From: Terriglobus roseus DSM 18391
GTDB lineage: Bacteria; Acidobacteriota; Terriglobia; Terriglobales; Acidobacteriaceae
DNA: 64,000 bases
Direction of reading: 5' to 3'
NCBI RefSeq assembly: GCF_000265425.1
Contig: NC_018014.1
Span: 3,906,001 to 3,970,000 of the forward strand
Below, piece after piece: positions 45,294 to 53,756 of this stretch. The notes under the pieces were generated by a model. It searched no databases, was not told where the DNA came from, and worked only from the letters and a program-made list of their open reading frames with translations. The position numbers were made by a program, and so were the translations under genes. Position 1 is the stretch's first letter. Every line of letters begins with the position of its first letter.

Positions 45294-45971
45294 ATGCGAG
45301 TGCTGGTACTGGGTCACGGCAAGACAGGCAAGCTGGTTGCGGACGTAGCGTCCGAACGCGGCCACGGCGTACACGTTCTGGATGCGAAGGAAAATCCGCG
45401 CGGATCCGCGCTCACCGCGCCCTTCGTCGCAGGCTTCGACGTCGTCATCGACTTCACCACGCCTGAGGCCGTGCTGACCAACCTGCGCGCATGCCTCGCC
45501 GTCGGCGCAAAGGTCGTTGTCGGCACAACGGGCTGGTACAACAGCCTGCACGACATGAGCGCACTCGCCCTCCGCAAGGAAGGCGCCCTGCTCCACGGCA
45601 CCAACTACTCCATCGGTGTGCAGGTCATGCTCAAGATCGCAAAGCAGATGGCCGAGCCGCTACGCAAGGCCGGCTACGAGTTCAAGATCGAGGAGACGCA
45701 CCACGTCACCAAGCTCGACGCGCCCAGCGGCACCGCCATCAGCCTGCAACAGGCACTGGTCGGCGCAGGTGAAGTCCCAATCACCTCCGTGCGCGAGGGC
45801 GACGTCCCCGGCCTCCACATCGTCGAAGCTGTCAGCGGCGCCGACCGTCTGCTGCTCACCCATGAGGCCTTCAGCCGCCGTGGCTTCGCCGAAGGCGCCG
45901 TCCGTGGAGCCGAATGGCTCAGCACCCGCAAGGGTGTCTACGACTTCAGCGACATCTTCACCGAACTCTAG
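45294..45971 (+). CDS. dapB: 4-hydroxy-tetrahydrodipicolinate reductase
   Basis: The 225-residue enzyme reduces the DapA product in the diaminopimelate pathway. The nucleotide loop is VLGHGKTGKLVADVA, VIDFTTPEAV starts the second half, VVVGTTGWYN is the catalytic-loop region and EETHHVTKLDAPSGTA carries the active His/Lys motif. It is about 40-50 residues shorter than E. coli DapB, matching the short branch of the family. GHGKTG replaces the usual GxxGRMG. Confidence 0.93.
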   Translation: MRVLVLGHGKTGKLVADVASERGHGVHVLDAKENPRGSALTAPFVAGFDVVIDFTTPEAVLTNLRACLAVGAKVVVGTTGWYNSLHDMSALALRKEGALLHGTNYSIGVQVMLKIAKQMAEPLRKAGYEFKIEETHHVTKLDAPSGTAISLQQALVGAGEVPITSVREGDVPGLHIVEAVSGADRLLLTHEAFSRRGFAEGAVRGAEWLSTRKGVYDFSDIFTEL

Positions 45972-45998
45972 AAGTTGAGACACAAACATTTCGGGAGA

Positions 45999-46054
45999 GG
46001 CAGGGCTTCGGTCCTGCCATTCCAGCTTTAGCAACAAGAGCGGCTCCAGCCGCT
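45999..46054. repeat. REP-like palindromes upstream of the M29 aminopeptidase gene
   Basis: GGCAGG-GCTTCGGT-CCTGCC (45999-46018) and AGCGGCT-CC-AGCCGCT (46039-46054) lie between dapB and the next gene. The second ends 16 nt before the ATG. They resemble the palindromes at 45268 and 48907-49074. Confidence 0.45.
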
Positions 46055-46070
46055 GAGGGAAATCGTCACC

Positions 46071-47336
46071 ATGGCAGCCATCGCAGAAGCAACACGCACC
46101 TTCGCCGACCTCACCTTTGAAGAGAAGCTAGACCGCATGGCCCTCGTCGCCGTCAAGGTCGGCCTGAACCTGCGCGAAGGCCAGGAGCTCCTCATCACGG
46201 CATCGCTCGATCACGTCGCCTTCGTGCGCCGCGTCGTCGAGCAGGCCTATAAGGCCGGTGCCAGCATCGTGACGGTGATGTACGCCGATGACGACGCCAC
46301 CCTCTCGCGCTACAAGTACGCACCCGACGCCAGCTTCGACGCCGTCCCAAAGTGGCTCACCGAAGGCATCGCCGAGGCCTACCGCAGCGGTGCCGCACGC
46401 ATGGGCATCACTGGCGCGAACCCATCGCTGCTGAAGGACCAGGACCCCACCAAGGTAAGCCGCGTGAACGTCGCCATGTCCAGGGCCTCCAAACCCGCGA
46501 TGGAGCTGGTCACACGCCACACCATCAACTGGACCATCGTCGCCGCCGCTACGCCTGCATGGGCCAAGCTCATGTTCCCCAACGTGCCGGAGAACGAAGC
46601 CGTCGCACGCCAGTGGGATGCCATCTTCCACGCTTCGCGCATCACCGGCGCAGACCCCGTGCAGGACTGGAAGGATCACGGCGCCAACATCGCCAGGCGC
46701 GTCGCGATCCTGAATGACAAGCGCTTCCACTCCCTCCACTTCCGTGGCCCCGGCACCGATCTCGTCGTCGGTCTTGCCGACGATCACCTGTGGGCCGGTG
46801 GCGGTGGCGTCTGCGGCAACGGCATCTTCTGCAACGCCAACATCCCCACCGAAGAGTGCTTCACCACGCCGCACAAGGATCGCGTCAACGGCACCGTCAC
46901 CGCCTCCAAGCCGCTCTCGCACCAGGGGACACTCATCGAAAACATCAGCGTCCGCTTTGAGAACGGCAAGATCGTTGAAGCCAACGCCACCGCAGGTGAA
47001 GAAGCCCTGCGCAAGCTCATCAAGGTGGACGAAGGCGCCAGCCACCTGGGCGAAGTAGCCCTCGTCCCGCACGGCTCACCCATCGCGCAAAGCGGCCTGC
47101 TTTACTGGAACACGCTCTTCGACGAGAACGCCGCAAGCCACATCGCACTCGGCCAGGCCTACGCCACCTGCATCAAGGACGGCGAAACCCTCGACGAAGA
47201 AACTCTGAACGCCAAGGGCGCAAACACCAGCCTGATCCACGTCGACTGGATGATCGGTAGCGGCGAGATGAACGTAGACGGCGTCCATGCCGATGGCACC
47301 GAAGAGCCGCTGATGCGATCGGGCGAGTGGGTGTAA
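46071..47336 (+). CDS. Aminopeptidase, M29 (AmpS/AmpT) family
   Basis: The 421-residue metalloprotease shows typical M29 blocks: EEKLDRMALVAVKVGLNLREGQ at the N-terminus, LMFPNVPENEAVARQWDAIF in the middle, and FCNANIPTEECFTTP. GEVALVPHGSPIAQSGLLYW and the metal-binding end HVDWMIGSGEMNVDG follow. M29 enzymes carry two Co/Zn ions and release N-terminal residues. It sits within the lysine cluster and may recycle peptides, but no direct link to diaminopimelate is shown. A TMEM175-like gene follows within 20 nt. Confidence 0.92.
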   Translation: MAAIAEATRTFADLTFEEKLDRMALVAVKVGLNLREGQELLITASLDHVAFVRRVVEQAYKAGASIVTVMYADDDATLSRYKYAPDASFDAVPKWLTEGIAEAYRSGAARMGITGANPSLLKDQDPTKVSRVNVAMSRASKPAMELVTRHTINWTIVAAATPAWAKLMFPNVPENEAVARQWDAIFHASRITGADPVQDWKDHGANIARRVAILNDKRFHSLHFRGPGTDLVVGLADDHLWAGGGGVCGNGIFCNANIPTEECFTTPHKDRVNGTVTASKPLSHQGTLIENISVRFENGKIVEANATAGEEALRKLIKVDEGASHLGEVALVPHGSPIAQSGLLYWNTLFDENAASHIALGQAYATCIKDGETLDEETLNAKGANTSLIHVDWMIGSGEMNVDGVHADGTEEPLMRSGEWV

Positions 47337-47352
47337 TTTGTCCGCACTCGAG

Positions 47353-47949
47353 ATGAAGTCAACCCGTCTCGAAGCCTTCAGTGACGGCGTCATCGCCGTC
47401 ATCATCACCATCATGGTGCTGGAACTCCGCGTCCCCGCGGCAAGCGGCCTACCGGGCTTCCTCACAATCGTTCCCCGTCTCGGCATCTACGCGCTCAGCT
47501 TTTTCATGGTTGCCATCTACTGGGTCAACCATCACGAACTCTGCCGCCGCAACGAGAGCATCAACTACCGGGTCCTCTGGGCCAACCTCCTCTTCCTCTT
47601 CCTCCTCTCGCTCGTTCCCTTCTTCACGGACTACGTGCAGGAAAAGCACTTCGACTCCTTCTCCGTCGCGATCTACACCGTAGTCATGATGTCATCCGGA
47701 GGAGCCTTCCTCGTACTCCGTCTCGCGCTCAATCAACTCCATCAGCTACACGGCGAACCGCTGCCCAAACAGGACCGCGCAGAGACCATCAAGCACGTCA
47801 CCAGCATCGTCCTCTATCTCGCTGCGCTGCCCATTGCGTACTACAAACCGATCCTCGCGCTCCTGCTCAATCTGCTCGTCACCTTCATCTGGATCGCGCC
47901 CGAACTCGGTCTGCACCGTCCCGGCAGGCACCACGCCCCGCACGCGTAA
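47353..47949 (+). CDS. TMEM175/DUF1211 family potassium channel-like protein
   Basis: A 198-residue protein with about six helices. The diagnostic FSD motif is in RLEAFSDGVIAVIITIMVLEL. Other helices are FLTIVPRLGIYALSFFMVAIYWVNHHE, ANLLFLFLLSLVPFF and IVLYLAALPIAYY. Bacterial TMEM175 proteins form tetrameric potassium channels. The start is ATG 47353, but a TTG at 47338 one base after the upstream stop is possible. It is one of two such genes in the cluster (the other at 50489). Confidence 0.85.
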   Translation: MKSTRLEAFSDGVIAVIITIMVLELRVPAASGLPGFLTIVPRLGIYALSFFMVAIYWVNHHELCRRNESINYRVLWANLLFLFLLSLVPFFTDYVQEKHFDSFSVAIYTVVMMSSGGAFLVLRLALNQLHQLHGEPLPKQDRAETIKHVTSIVLYLAALPIAYYKPILALLLNLLVTFIWIAPELGLHRPGRHHAPHA

Positions 47950-47978
47950 CCGCCCGCCGCGATACACTCACAAGCGGT

Positions 47979-48881
47979 ATGGAACCTGCGATTTTTCACG
48001 GACTCGGCACAGCGATCATCACTCCCTTTCACGCGGACGAAAGCGTCGACCACGCATCGCTGAAGAAGCTTGTCGAGGCGCAGATCGCTGGCGGCGTCGA
48101 CTTCCTCGTAGCCTGCGGCTCCACCGGCGAAGCCAGCACGCTCACCGAGGACGAGACGAACGCTGTCATCTCCACGGTCATCGCGGCATCGAACGGTCGC
48201 ATCCCCGTCGTTGCCGGCTGCACGCACAACAGCACGCGTGAAGCCGCGCGCCGCGCCACCGCCATCGCAAAGATCCCGGGCCTTAGCGGCATCCTCACCG
48301 CGAACCCCTACTACAACAAGCCCACCCAGCAGGGCCAGTACCTGCACTTCAAGGCGATCGCAGACGCCGTCGCGCCCCTGCCCGTGCTGCTCTACAACAT
48401 CCCTGGCCGCACCGCCGCTAACCTGGACCCGACAACGCTCATGCGCCTGGCCGTCCTGCCCAACGTCGTCGGCATCAAGGAATCCAGCGGCAACCTCGCG
48501 CAGATCGGCGAGATCCTCGCCATCAAGCCCGCAGCCTTCGCCGTCTTCGCAGGCGACGACTATCTCGCGCTGCCCATCATCGCGGGTGGCGGAACAGGCC
48601 TCATCTCCGTCGCATCGAACGTCGCACCAAAGCTCGTCTCGCAACTGATCAAAGCCGCTCTCGTCCACGACCTCGGCGCAGCACGCGAGTTCGCAAAAGA
48701 ACTGCATGCACTCAACAACGCCTTGTTCTCTGAGCCAAACCCGGCACCGACCAAGGCGGTCCTCGCGATGATGGGTCTGATCGAAGGCGACACACTCCGC
48801 CTGCCGATGATGCCCGTCGGCGATGCGACGCAGGAGAAGCTTCAGACCGTGGCAACGGACCTGGGGCTCCTGCCGCAGTAA
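47979..48881 (+). CDS. dapA: 4-hydroxy-tetrahydrodipicolinate synthase
   Basis: The 300-residue enzyme condenses pyruvate with aspartate semialdehyde. GLGTAIITPFHADESVDHAS starts the barrel, ACGSTGEASTL is the substrate loop and LLYNIPGRTAANL carries the catalytic Tyr. The Schiff-base Lys lies in VVGIKESSGN, and IIAGGGTGLISVASNVAP follows. TACACT about 10 nt upstream may be the -10 box. It supplies the precursor for the dapB and dapD products encoded nearby. Confidence 0.96.
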   Translation: MEPAIFHGLGTAIITPFHADESVDHASLKKLVEAQIAGGVDFLVACGSTGEASTLTEDETNAVISTVIAASNGRIPVVAGCTHNSTREAARRATAIAKIPGLSGILTANPYYNKPTQQGQYLHFKAIADAVAPLPVLLYNIPGRTAANLDPTTLMRLAVLPNVVGIKESSGNLAQIGEILAIKPAAFAVFAGDDYLALPIIAGGGTGLISVASNVAPKLVSQLIKAALVHDLGAAREFAKELHALNNALFSEPNPAPTKAVLAMMGLIEGDTLRLPMMPVGDATQEKLQTVATDLGLLPQ

Positions 48882-49237
48882 TTTACTGCCGCCAATTACG
48901 CTCCTCGATCGGAAGGGCACAGCTTCAGCTGTGCCAACAACAACTCCCCATTGCATCGGCTTTAGCCGCTGAGGTTTAGCTTTCTTCTGCTGATCGCAGA
49001 GAGCGGACCTCAGGGGCTAAAGCCCAGTTCCGGAGAACTCACATCGGCACAGCTAAAGCTGTGCCCTTCCGATCCCTGCGACTTTCGAACGATTGGAATC
49101 GGCCGGGACCATTCGCCTATGCTTCTCGAAATGCTCTTGGCAAAGCCGACACCGTGCCCTTCCGACCAACCAAAATCCGTTGCGCTTCCTAAACGATTGC
49201 AAGCCGGCTATCGAAGACGACGCCTACTCCCGGATGA
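48882..49237. other. Intergenic stretch with a large palindrome
   Basis: About 355 bases between dapA and the opposing small gene. It is mostly taken up by the 168-bp inverted repeat described separately. No gene is supported here. Confidence 0.5.
48907..49074. repeat. 168-bp composite inverted repeat (REP/BIME-like)
   Basis: The outer arms GATCGGAAGGGCACAGCT (48907-48924) and AGCTGTGCCCTTCCGATC (49057-49074) are exact complements. Each arm also folds on itself (GGCACAGCT-TC-AGCTGTGCC; GGCACAGCT-AA-AGCTGTGCC). Inner arms GGCTTTAGCC ... CTGAGGT and ACCTCAG ... GGCTAAAGCC add a further inverted repeat. Nested palindromes of this kind are typical of REP doublets, not of a gene terminator. Confidence 0.75.
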
Positions 49238-49582
49238 CTACCTCTTGCGCTTCTCTTCTTCGATCGACGCAAACCAACCCGCATACGGCGTGTTCTTCGC
49301 CAAATGCCGGTTCAGATCCGGCGCACCATCGTCCCACCACACAGCACCACGCTCGCCCAGCGCATGCTTCGCCGCATCCACGCGCTTCCGCGCAGCCTCA
49401 CGCCCCGCAGCATCACTAGCCCGCATAGCCCTGCCCTTCGCACTCCGCGCCAGCATCAACTCATGCACCAGCCGCTCCCGCTCCGCTGCACTTAAAGCAG
49501 GGTTCGAGCAACGCCAAAGCCGCCCCCGAACCACAAAGTAGCGACCATCGGGCGTCACCGGCGGACTGTGCTTCTCTCTCAC
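49238..49582 (-). CDS. Small conserved-type protein, function unknown
   Basis: A protein of about 114 residues from the GTG at 49582. It has RYFVVRGRLWRCSNPALSAAERERLVHELMLARSAKG, a helical middle and GERGAVWWDDGAPDLNRHLAKNTPYAGWF. These blocks remind me of an unnamed family in Proteobacteria with the same RGRLWR..NPAL and VWW.DGAPDLNRH strings, which I cannot verify. An upstream ATG at 49624 would overlap the dapD start by two bases on the other strand, so I prefer the GTG. The protein is basic at its C-terminus (EEEKRKR) and has no membrane or export signals. Confidence 0.55.
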   Translation of the reverse strand: MREKHSPPVTPDGRYFVVRGRLWRCSNPALSAAERERLVHELMLARSAKGRAMRASDAAGREAARKRVDAAKHALGERGAVWWDDGAPDLNRHLAKNTPYAGWFASIEEEKRKR

Positions 49583-49610
49583 CTCAAGTCGGATGCACAC
49601 AGGCGCTTGA

Positions 49611-49616
49611 TAAACT
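49611..49616 (+). promoter_or_regulatory. -10 hexamer giving a leaderless dapD transcript
   Basis: TTGATAAACT ends 6 nt before the ATG of dapD and matches the rpe start region (TTGATAGACT, also 6 nt). No Shine-Dalgarno is visible. Confidence 0.45.
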
Positions 49617-49622
49617 TCCCTC

Positions 49623-50459
49623 ATGCCTTTTCAAGATCTGGAACAACGCATCGAGCATGCGTTCTCGCTCGGTGCAGCCGCAGTTGCGGAGCGCGAGTCT
49701 ATCGATGCCTTCAACGAACTGCGTGACGCCCTCGAAGCCGGCACACTGCGCTCCGCCGAGCCGGACGCCACCAGCCCCATCGGCTGGAAGGTCAACGCCT
49801 GGGTCAAGCGCGGTATCCTCCTCGGCTTCCGCCTCGGCACCCTCGTAGACATGAGCTCCGGCGCCTTCGTCGACAAGCACACCTACCCCGCCCGCATCTT
49901 CACGCCGGAACAGGGCATCCGCATCGTTCCCGGCGGCTCCTCCGTCCGCGCCGGCGCCTTCCTCGCCAAGTCCGTCGTCATGATGCCGCCCGCCTACGTC
50001 AACGTCGGCGCCTACGTCGATGAGGGCACCATGATCGACTCGCACGCCCTCGTCGGCTCCTGCGCCCAGATCGGCAAGCGCGTCCACCTCTCCGCCGCAG
50101 CCCAGATCGGCGGCGTCCTTGAGCCCGTGAACGCAACCCCCGTCATCATCGAAGACGACGTGCTCGTCGGCGGCAACACCGGCGTGTACGAGGGCACCAT
50201 CGTCCGTAGCAAGGCAGTCCTCGCGGCCGGCACCATCCTGACCCGCGGCACACCCGTGTTTGACGTCGTCAACAACGTCACCATCCGCGCCACGGCAGAC
50301 ATGCCGCTCATCATCCCTGCCGGAGCGGTCGTCGTTCCCGGATCCCGCGCCATTACCAAGCCCGGCGCCGAAGGCCTCAGCGTCTACACACCCATCATCG
50401 TCAAGTACCGCGATGAAAAGACGGAGCTTTCGCTCACGCTCGAAGACCTTCTGCGCTAA
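49623..50459 (+). CDS. dapD: Tetrahydrodipicolinate N-succinyltransferase
   Basis: The 278-residue left-handed beta-helix enzyme adds succinyl-CoA to tetrahydrodipicolinate, so this organism uses the succinylase branch. Hexapeptide-repeat blocks are [53 protein letters not shown] and [21 protein letters not shown]. The N-terminus is helical ([13 protein letters not shown]). It complements asd, lysC, dapA and dapB in the same cluster. dapC/dapE are not in the window. Confidence 0.94.
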   Translation: MPFQDLEQRIEHAFSLGAAAVAERESIDAFNELRDALEAGTLRSAEPDATSPIGWKVNAWVKRGILLGFRLGTLVDMSSGAFVDKHTYPARIFTPEQGIRIVPGGSSVRAGAFLAKSVVMMPPAYVNVGAYVDEGTMIDSHALVGSCAQIGKRVHLSAAAQIGGVLEPVNATPVIIEDDVLVGGNTGVYEGTIVRSKAVLAAGTILTRGTPVFDVVNNVTIRATADMPLIIPAGAVVVPGSRAITKPGAEGLSVYTPIIVKYRDEKTELSLTLEDLLR

Positions 50460-50488
50460 CGTCACCCACACACCTCGGAGAAGCCGCC

Positions 50489-51226
50489 ATGCTGCGACAA
50501 GCCCTGCTGCACAACGAACACGAGCCCGTTGACAACGACGGCTTTCGTCTGCGCGGCCTGGGCTTCTCGCGGCTGGATGCCTTCTCTGACGTCGTCTTCG
50601 GCTTCGCTCTGACCCTGCTCGTCGTCTCACTCGAAGTCCCCAAAAACTACGAGGAGCTCCACCACCTCTGGTACGGCTTCGTCCCCTTCGGCATCAGCTT
50701 TCTCCTGCTCATGCTCGTCTGGTACGGCCATTACACCTTCTTCCGCCGCTTCGGCACGCACGACGCAGGCACCGTCTGGCTCAACGGGCTCCTGCTCTTC
50801 GTCATCCTCTTCTACGTCTACCCGCTCAAATTCCTCTTCCTCTCCGCCTTTGGCCAGAGCGAAGTGGTCATGGCCGGCGACAACATGCGAGAAGTTGTCC
50901 TCCTCTTCGCCGCCGGCCTCGCCACCATCTACTTCCTCTTCTCTGCCCTCTACGCCAACGCCTACCGCCAGCGCGACAAGCTCGCGCTCACGCCCCTGGA
51001 GCGGATGCTGACGCGCAACTTCATCGTGGAAGAGGCCGGCACTGGCTTCGTCGGCGTCCTCGTCTGCCTGCTCGCAGCTGTCGTTCCACCGAACAGGGCG
51101 GGCATGACTTGCCTGCTCTTCATGGTCATCGGCGTCTGGAAGAGCGTCATGGGCAGGCGCTCCGGCCGGGCGGCCCGTCGCATGCATGCCCAGTCGGAAG
51201 CGATTCAAGCACCCGCTGACGCATAA
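50489..51226 (+). CDS. TMEM175/DUF1211 family potassium channel-like protein, second copy
   Basis: The 245-residue protein has the FSD signature in RLDAFSDVVFGFALTLLVVSLEVP, then helices LWYGFVPFGISFLLLMLVWYGHY, VWLNGLLLFVILFYVYPLKFLFL and VVLLFAAGLATIYFLFSAL. The C-terminus is basic and soluble. It is longer than and only distantly similar to the copy at 47353. It starts 29 bases after dapD and is likely co-transcribed. No selectivity can be assigned. Confidence 0.83.
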   Translation: MLRQALLHNEHEPVDNDGFRLRGLGFSRLDAFSDVVFGFALTLLVVSLEVPKNYEELHHLWYGFVPFGISFLLLMLVWYGHYTFFRRFGTHDAGTVWLNGLLLFVILFYVYPLKFLFLSAFGQSEVVMAGDNMREVVLLFAAGLATIYFLFSALYANAYRQRDKLALTPLERMLTRNFIVEEAGTGFVGVLVCLLAAVVPPNRAGMTCLLFMVIGVWKSVMGRRSGRAARRMHAQSEAIQAPADA

Positions 51227-51268
51227 GGGTGTCAGCGCGGGCACGCGCGGGTGCTACCCTGAAGGTCC

Positions 51269-52930
51269 ATGAGTAATGAAACACTGAAAATAATCCCCCT
51301 GGGTGGACTGGGCGAGTTCGGTATGAACTGCATGGCCATCCAGTGGAAGGACGACATCGTCGTCATTGACGCCGGCCTGATGTTCCCCGAAGACGACCTC
51401 CTCGGCGTAGACATCGTAGTCCCCGACATCACCTACCTCCTTGAGAACCGCGAAAAGGTCCGCGGCATCCTCCTGACCCACGGTCACGAAGATCACATCG
51501 GCGGCCTGCCGCGCATCCTCTCGCAGCTCAACGTGCCCGTCTACGGCACGGAGTTCACGCTGACGCTGCTCGAAGGCAAGCTCGAAGAGCACAAGCTGCT
51601 CGACGACGCCGACATGATCGAGATGCTCCCCGGCGAAAGCTTCAGCCTCGGTGTCTTTAAAATCTCGCCCATCCGTGTGACCCACTCGCTGGTGGACTGC
51701 GTGGCCTTGGCCATCCGGACCCCCGTCGGCACCATCGTCCACACGGGCGACTTCAAGATCGATCTTGCATCGCCGGACGGCAAGCCCTTTGACCTGCACA
51801 GCTTCGCTGAGCTAGGCAAGGAAGGCGTCCTCCTGCTCCTCCAGGACAGCACCAACTGCGATCGGACCGGCTACACCCCCGGCGAACTCGCCGTGAAGCC
51901 GCGCCTCGATGAGATCTTCGCGCGGACCGAGAAGCGTCTCTTCTTCTCCTGCTTCTCGTCCTCGATCCACCGCATCAAGCTGGCGATGGATCTGGCACAC
52001 AAGCATGGCCGTAAGGTCGCGCTCATCGGCCGCTCCATGGACAACGCCTCCGAAATCGCGATGGACCTGGGCTACATCAACCCGCCGCAGGGCCTCATCG
52101 TGCACTCCGGTGCCATCAAGGATCTGCCGCCCGAAAAGGTCTGCGTCATGATCAGCGGCACCCAGGGCGAACCCATGTCCGCCCTCAGCCGCGCCGCCGT
52201 AGACAACCACAAGCACGCACGCATCGAAGCCGGCGACACCGTCCTCTTCAGCTCGCGCGTCATCCCCGGCAACGAGAAGGCCATCTACAACGTCATCGAT
52301 CACCTCTACCGCCGCAAGGCAAAGGTCATCCACGACGACGGCAAGAGCGGCCTCATCCACGTCAGCGGACACGCATCGCAGGAAGAGCTCCGGCTCATGA
52401 TCAACCTGCTGCGACCCAAGTTCTTCGTGCCCGTCCACGGCGACTACCGCCACCTGACGCAGCACATTGAGGTGGCCACCGGCACCGGCATCCCCGGCAA
52501 GTGCGTCCTGCTCGAAGACGGCGAAGTCCTCGAACTCACCGCCACCTCCGCCGAGAAGACCGGCAAGGTCAACAGCGGTCGCATCCTCATCGACTCGGGC
52601 TCAACCTCCGACGTCGTCGAAGACATCATCATCCGCGACCGCCGTCACCTCTCCGAAGCAGGCCTCGTACTCGCCATCATCACCATCGACAAGATGAGCG
52701 GCAAGCTCGCGGGCCCGCCCGAAATCGTAACGCGCGGCTTCGCCGTCAACGAAGAAGGCATGATCAAGGACGCCCGCCGCATCATCGGCCAAACCCTTGA
52801 ACAGTCCAGCAGCGAAGAAAAACGCGACTGGATGCTCATCAAGGAAAAGGTCCGCGCCGACCTCAAGCGCTACATCCAGAAAAACACTCAGCGCCGCCCC
52901 ATGATCATGCCAGTCATTCTGGAAATCTGA
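51269..52930 (+). CDS. rnj: Ribonuclease J
   Basis: This 553-residue metallo-beta-lactamase/beta-CASP nuclease matures and degrades RNA with 5' exo- and endonuclease activity. The metal site is LTHGHEDHIGGLPRIL with further ligands in VHTGDFKI, and the beta-CASP part has CFSSSIHRIK, GRSMDNASEIA and HVSGHASQEEL. The C-terminal domain ends in a basic stretch. TACCCT 8 nt before the ATG could be the promoter. It closes the lysine cluster and is followed by a strong terminator. Confidence 0.95.
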   Translation: MSNETLKIIPLGGLGEFGMNCMAIQWKDDIVVIDAGLMFPEDDLLGVDIVVPDITYLLENREKVRGILLTHGHEDHIGGLPRILSQLNVPVYGTEFTLTLLEGKLEEHKLLDDADMIEMLPGESFSLGVFKISPIRVTHSLVDCVALAIRTPVGTIVHTGDFKIDLASPDGKPFDLHSFAELGKEGVLLLLQDSTNCDRTGYTPGELAVKPRLDEIFARTEKRLFFSCFSSSIHRIKLAMDLAHKHGRKVALIGRSMDNASEIAMDLGYINPPQGLIVHSGAIKDLPPEKVCVMISGTQGEPMSALSRAAVDNHKHARIEAGDTVLFSSRVIPGNEKAIYNVIDHLYRRKAKVIHDDGKSGLIHVSGHASQEELRLMINLLRPKFFVPVHGDYRHLTQHIEVATGTGIPGKCVLLEDGEVLELTATSAEKTGKVNSGRILIDSGSTSDVVEDIIIRDRRHLSEAGLVLAIITIDKMSGKLAGPPEIVTRGFAVNEEGMIKDARRIIGQTLEQSSSEEKRDWMLIKEKVRADLKRYIQKNTQRRPMIMPVILEI

Positions 52931-52960
52931 TCAGGCAGGCAGACTGCGCCAGGCAACAAG

Positions 52961-52986
52961 GAACCCCGCCATCACAGGCGGGGTTC
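52961..52986 (+). terminator. Intrinsic terminator after rnj
   Basis: GAACCCCGCC and GGCGGGGTTC form a perfect 10-bp stem around ATCACA, followed by TCGTCTTTT. Confidence 0.88.
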
Positions 52987-53097
52987 TCGTCTTTTGGAGG
53001 ACATCATAATCCGAAACCACTAAAAGGTAGTCGCAGCTCATAGGTTTCATCGCGAGGCCGTGAGAAGATTTCGCACCCACAGCTTTCCCCTACACCA

Positions 53098-53688
53098 TCA
53101 TGCTTGTCCGGTAGCAACGGCACCATTCCCTGATTCTCGGGATAACCTACGATGCATCAACAAGCCGGCGATGAGAAAGTAGACTCCGCCGAAGATCGCG
53201 TAGCCGCCCAGGTCCTTGATATGTGTCTTGTCGTGCAGCCCACCCAGGATGAAGGCCGCACCTGCCGCCGCGGATTGCAAACCACTCAGGATCATCGCCC
53301 ACTGCCCGCCCAACTCTTTCCTGCGGGAGATGCTAATGGCGAGTTGCGCAACTCCGGCGACGAAGGCCCACCCACCAAAGATGACCACACCCTGTTGGGG
53401 AGTCTTGAAAGCAGTAAGGCCCATTCCGATCGCGGCCAAGGTCCCCAGGACCACGTTGACATAGTGTGCAGTGGATGGGCCGGAACGCGTGAAAGACTTC
53501 ATGTCGAACACGGTGCACGCAACGTCCCACAGCGGGTAAAGGATGAGGAGACCGGCTGCTAACGGAGGATTACGGGCTGAGGTTGCGATGACGATAGCAG
53601 CCCAGAGTAGCTGGACGGCCGTGCGGGTGAAGTAAAGGTTGCGCAGCGAATGCGCTTGTGACTGATCTGCGTGGTAAGTAATTGACAT
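53098..53688 (-). CDS. Membrane protein of DUF308-like appearance
   Basis: A 196-residue protein with five to six helices, including FTRTAVQLLWAAIVIATSA, ALAAGL-type helix PPLAAGLLILYPLWDVACTV, VVLGTLAAIGMGLTAF and GGYAIFGGVYFLIAGLLMH. The repeat pattern of two-helix units with Gly/Ala-rich faces fits DUF308/HdeD-like acid-resistance membrane proteins, but this is a weak assignment. It lies downstream of a TetR regulator gene in the same direction, and a shared operator-like sequence sits 13 bases upstream of its start. Confidence 0.65.
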   Translation of the reverse strand: MSITYHADQSQAHSLRNLYFTRTAVQLLWAAIVIATSARNPPLAAGLLILYPLWDVACTVFDMKSFTRSGPSTAHYVNVVLGTLAAIGMGLTAFKTPQQGVVIFGGWAFVAGVAQLAISISRRKELGGQWAMILSGLQSAAAGAAFILGGLHDKTHIKDLGGYAIFGGVYFLIAGLLMHRRLSRESGNGAVATGQA

Positions 53689-53700
53689 ATGGGCCTCGTA

Positions 53701-53720
53701 ACTACCTTCTAGTTGGTAGG
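53701..53720. promoter_or_regulatory. Putative TetR operator upstream of the membrane gene
   Basis: CTACCTTCTAGTTGGTAG is a near-palindrome centred on CTAG, with 5-bp outer arms CTACC/GGTAG. It shares 15 of 19 positions with the sequence at 54348-54366 upstream of the tetR gene. Confidence 0.6.
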
Positions 53721-53756
53721 TTTAGTGAAAGAGAAAAGAATCGCCGATGTGGCCGG

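Noticed and set aside
42585..52930. Lysine riboswitch upstream of asd-lysC or the dap genes
   Set aside because: The intergenic regions are too short or filled with REP-like hairpins; no L-box core could be identified.
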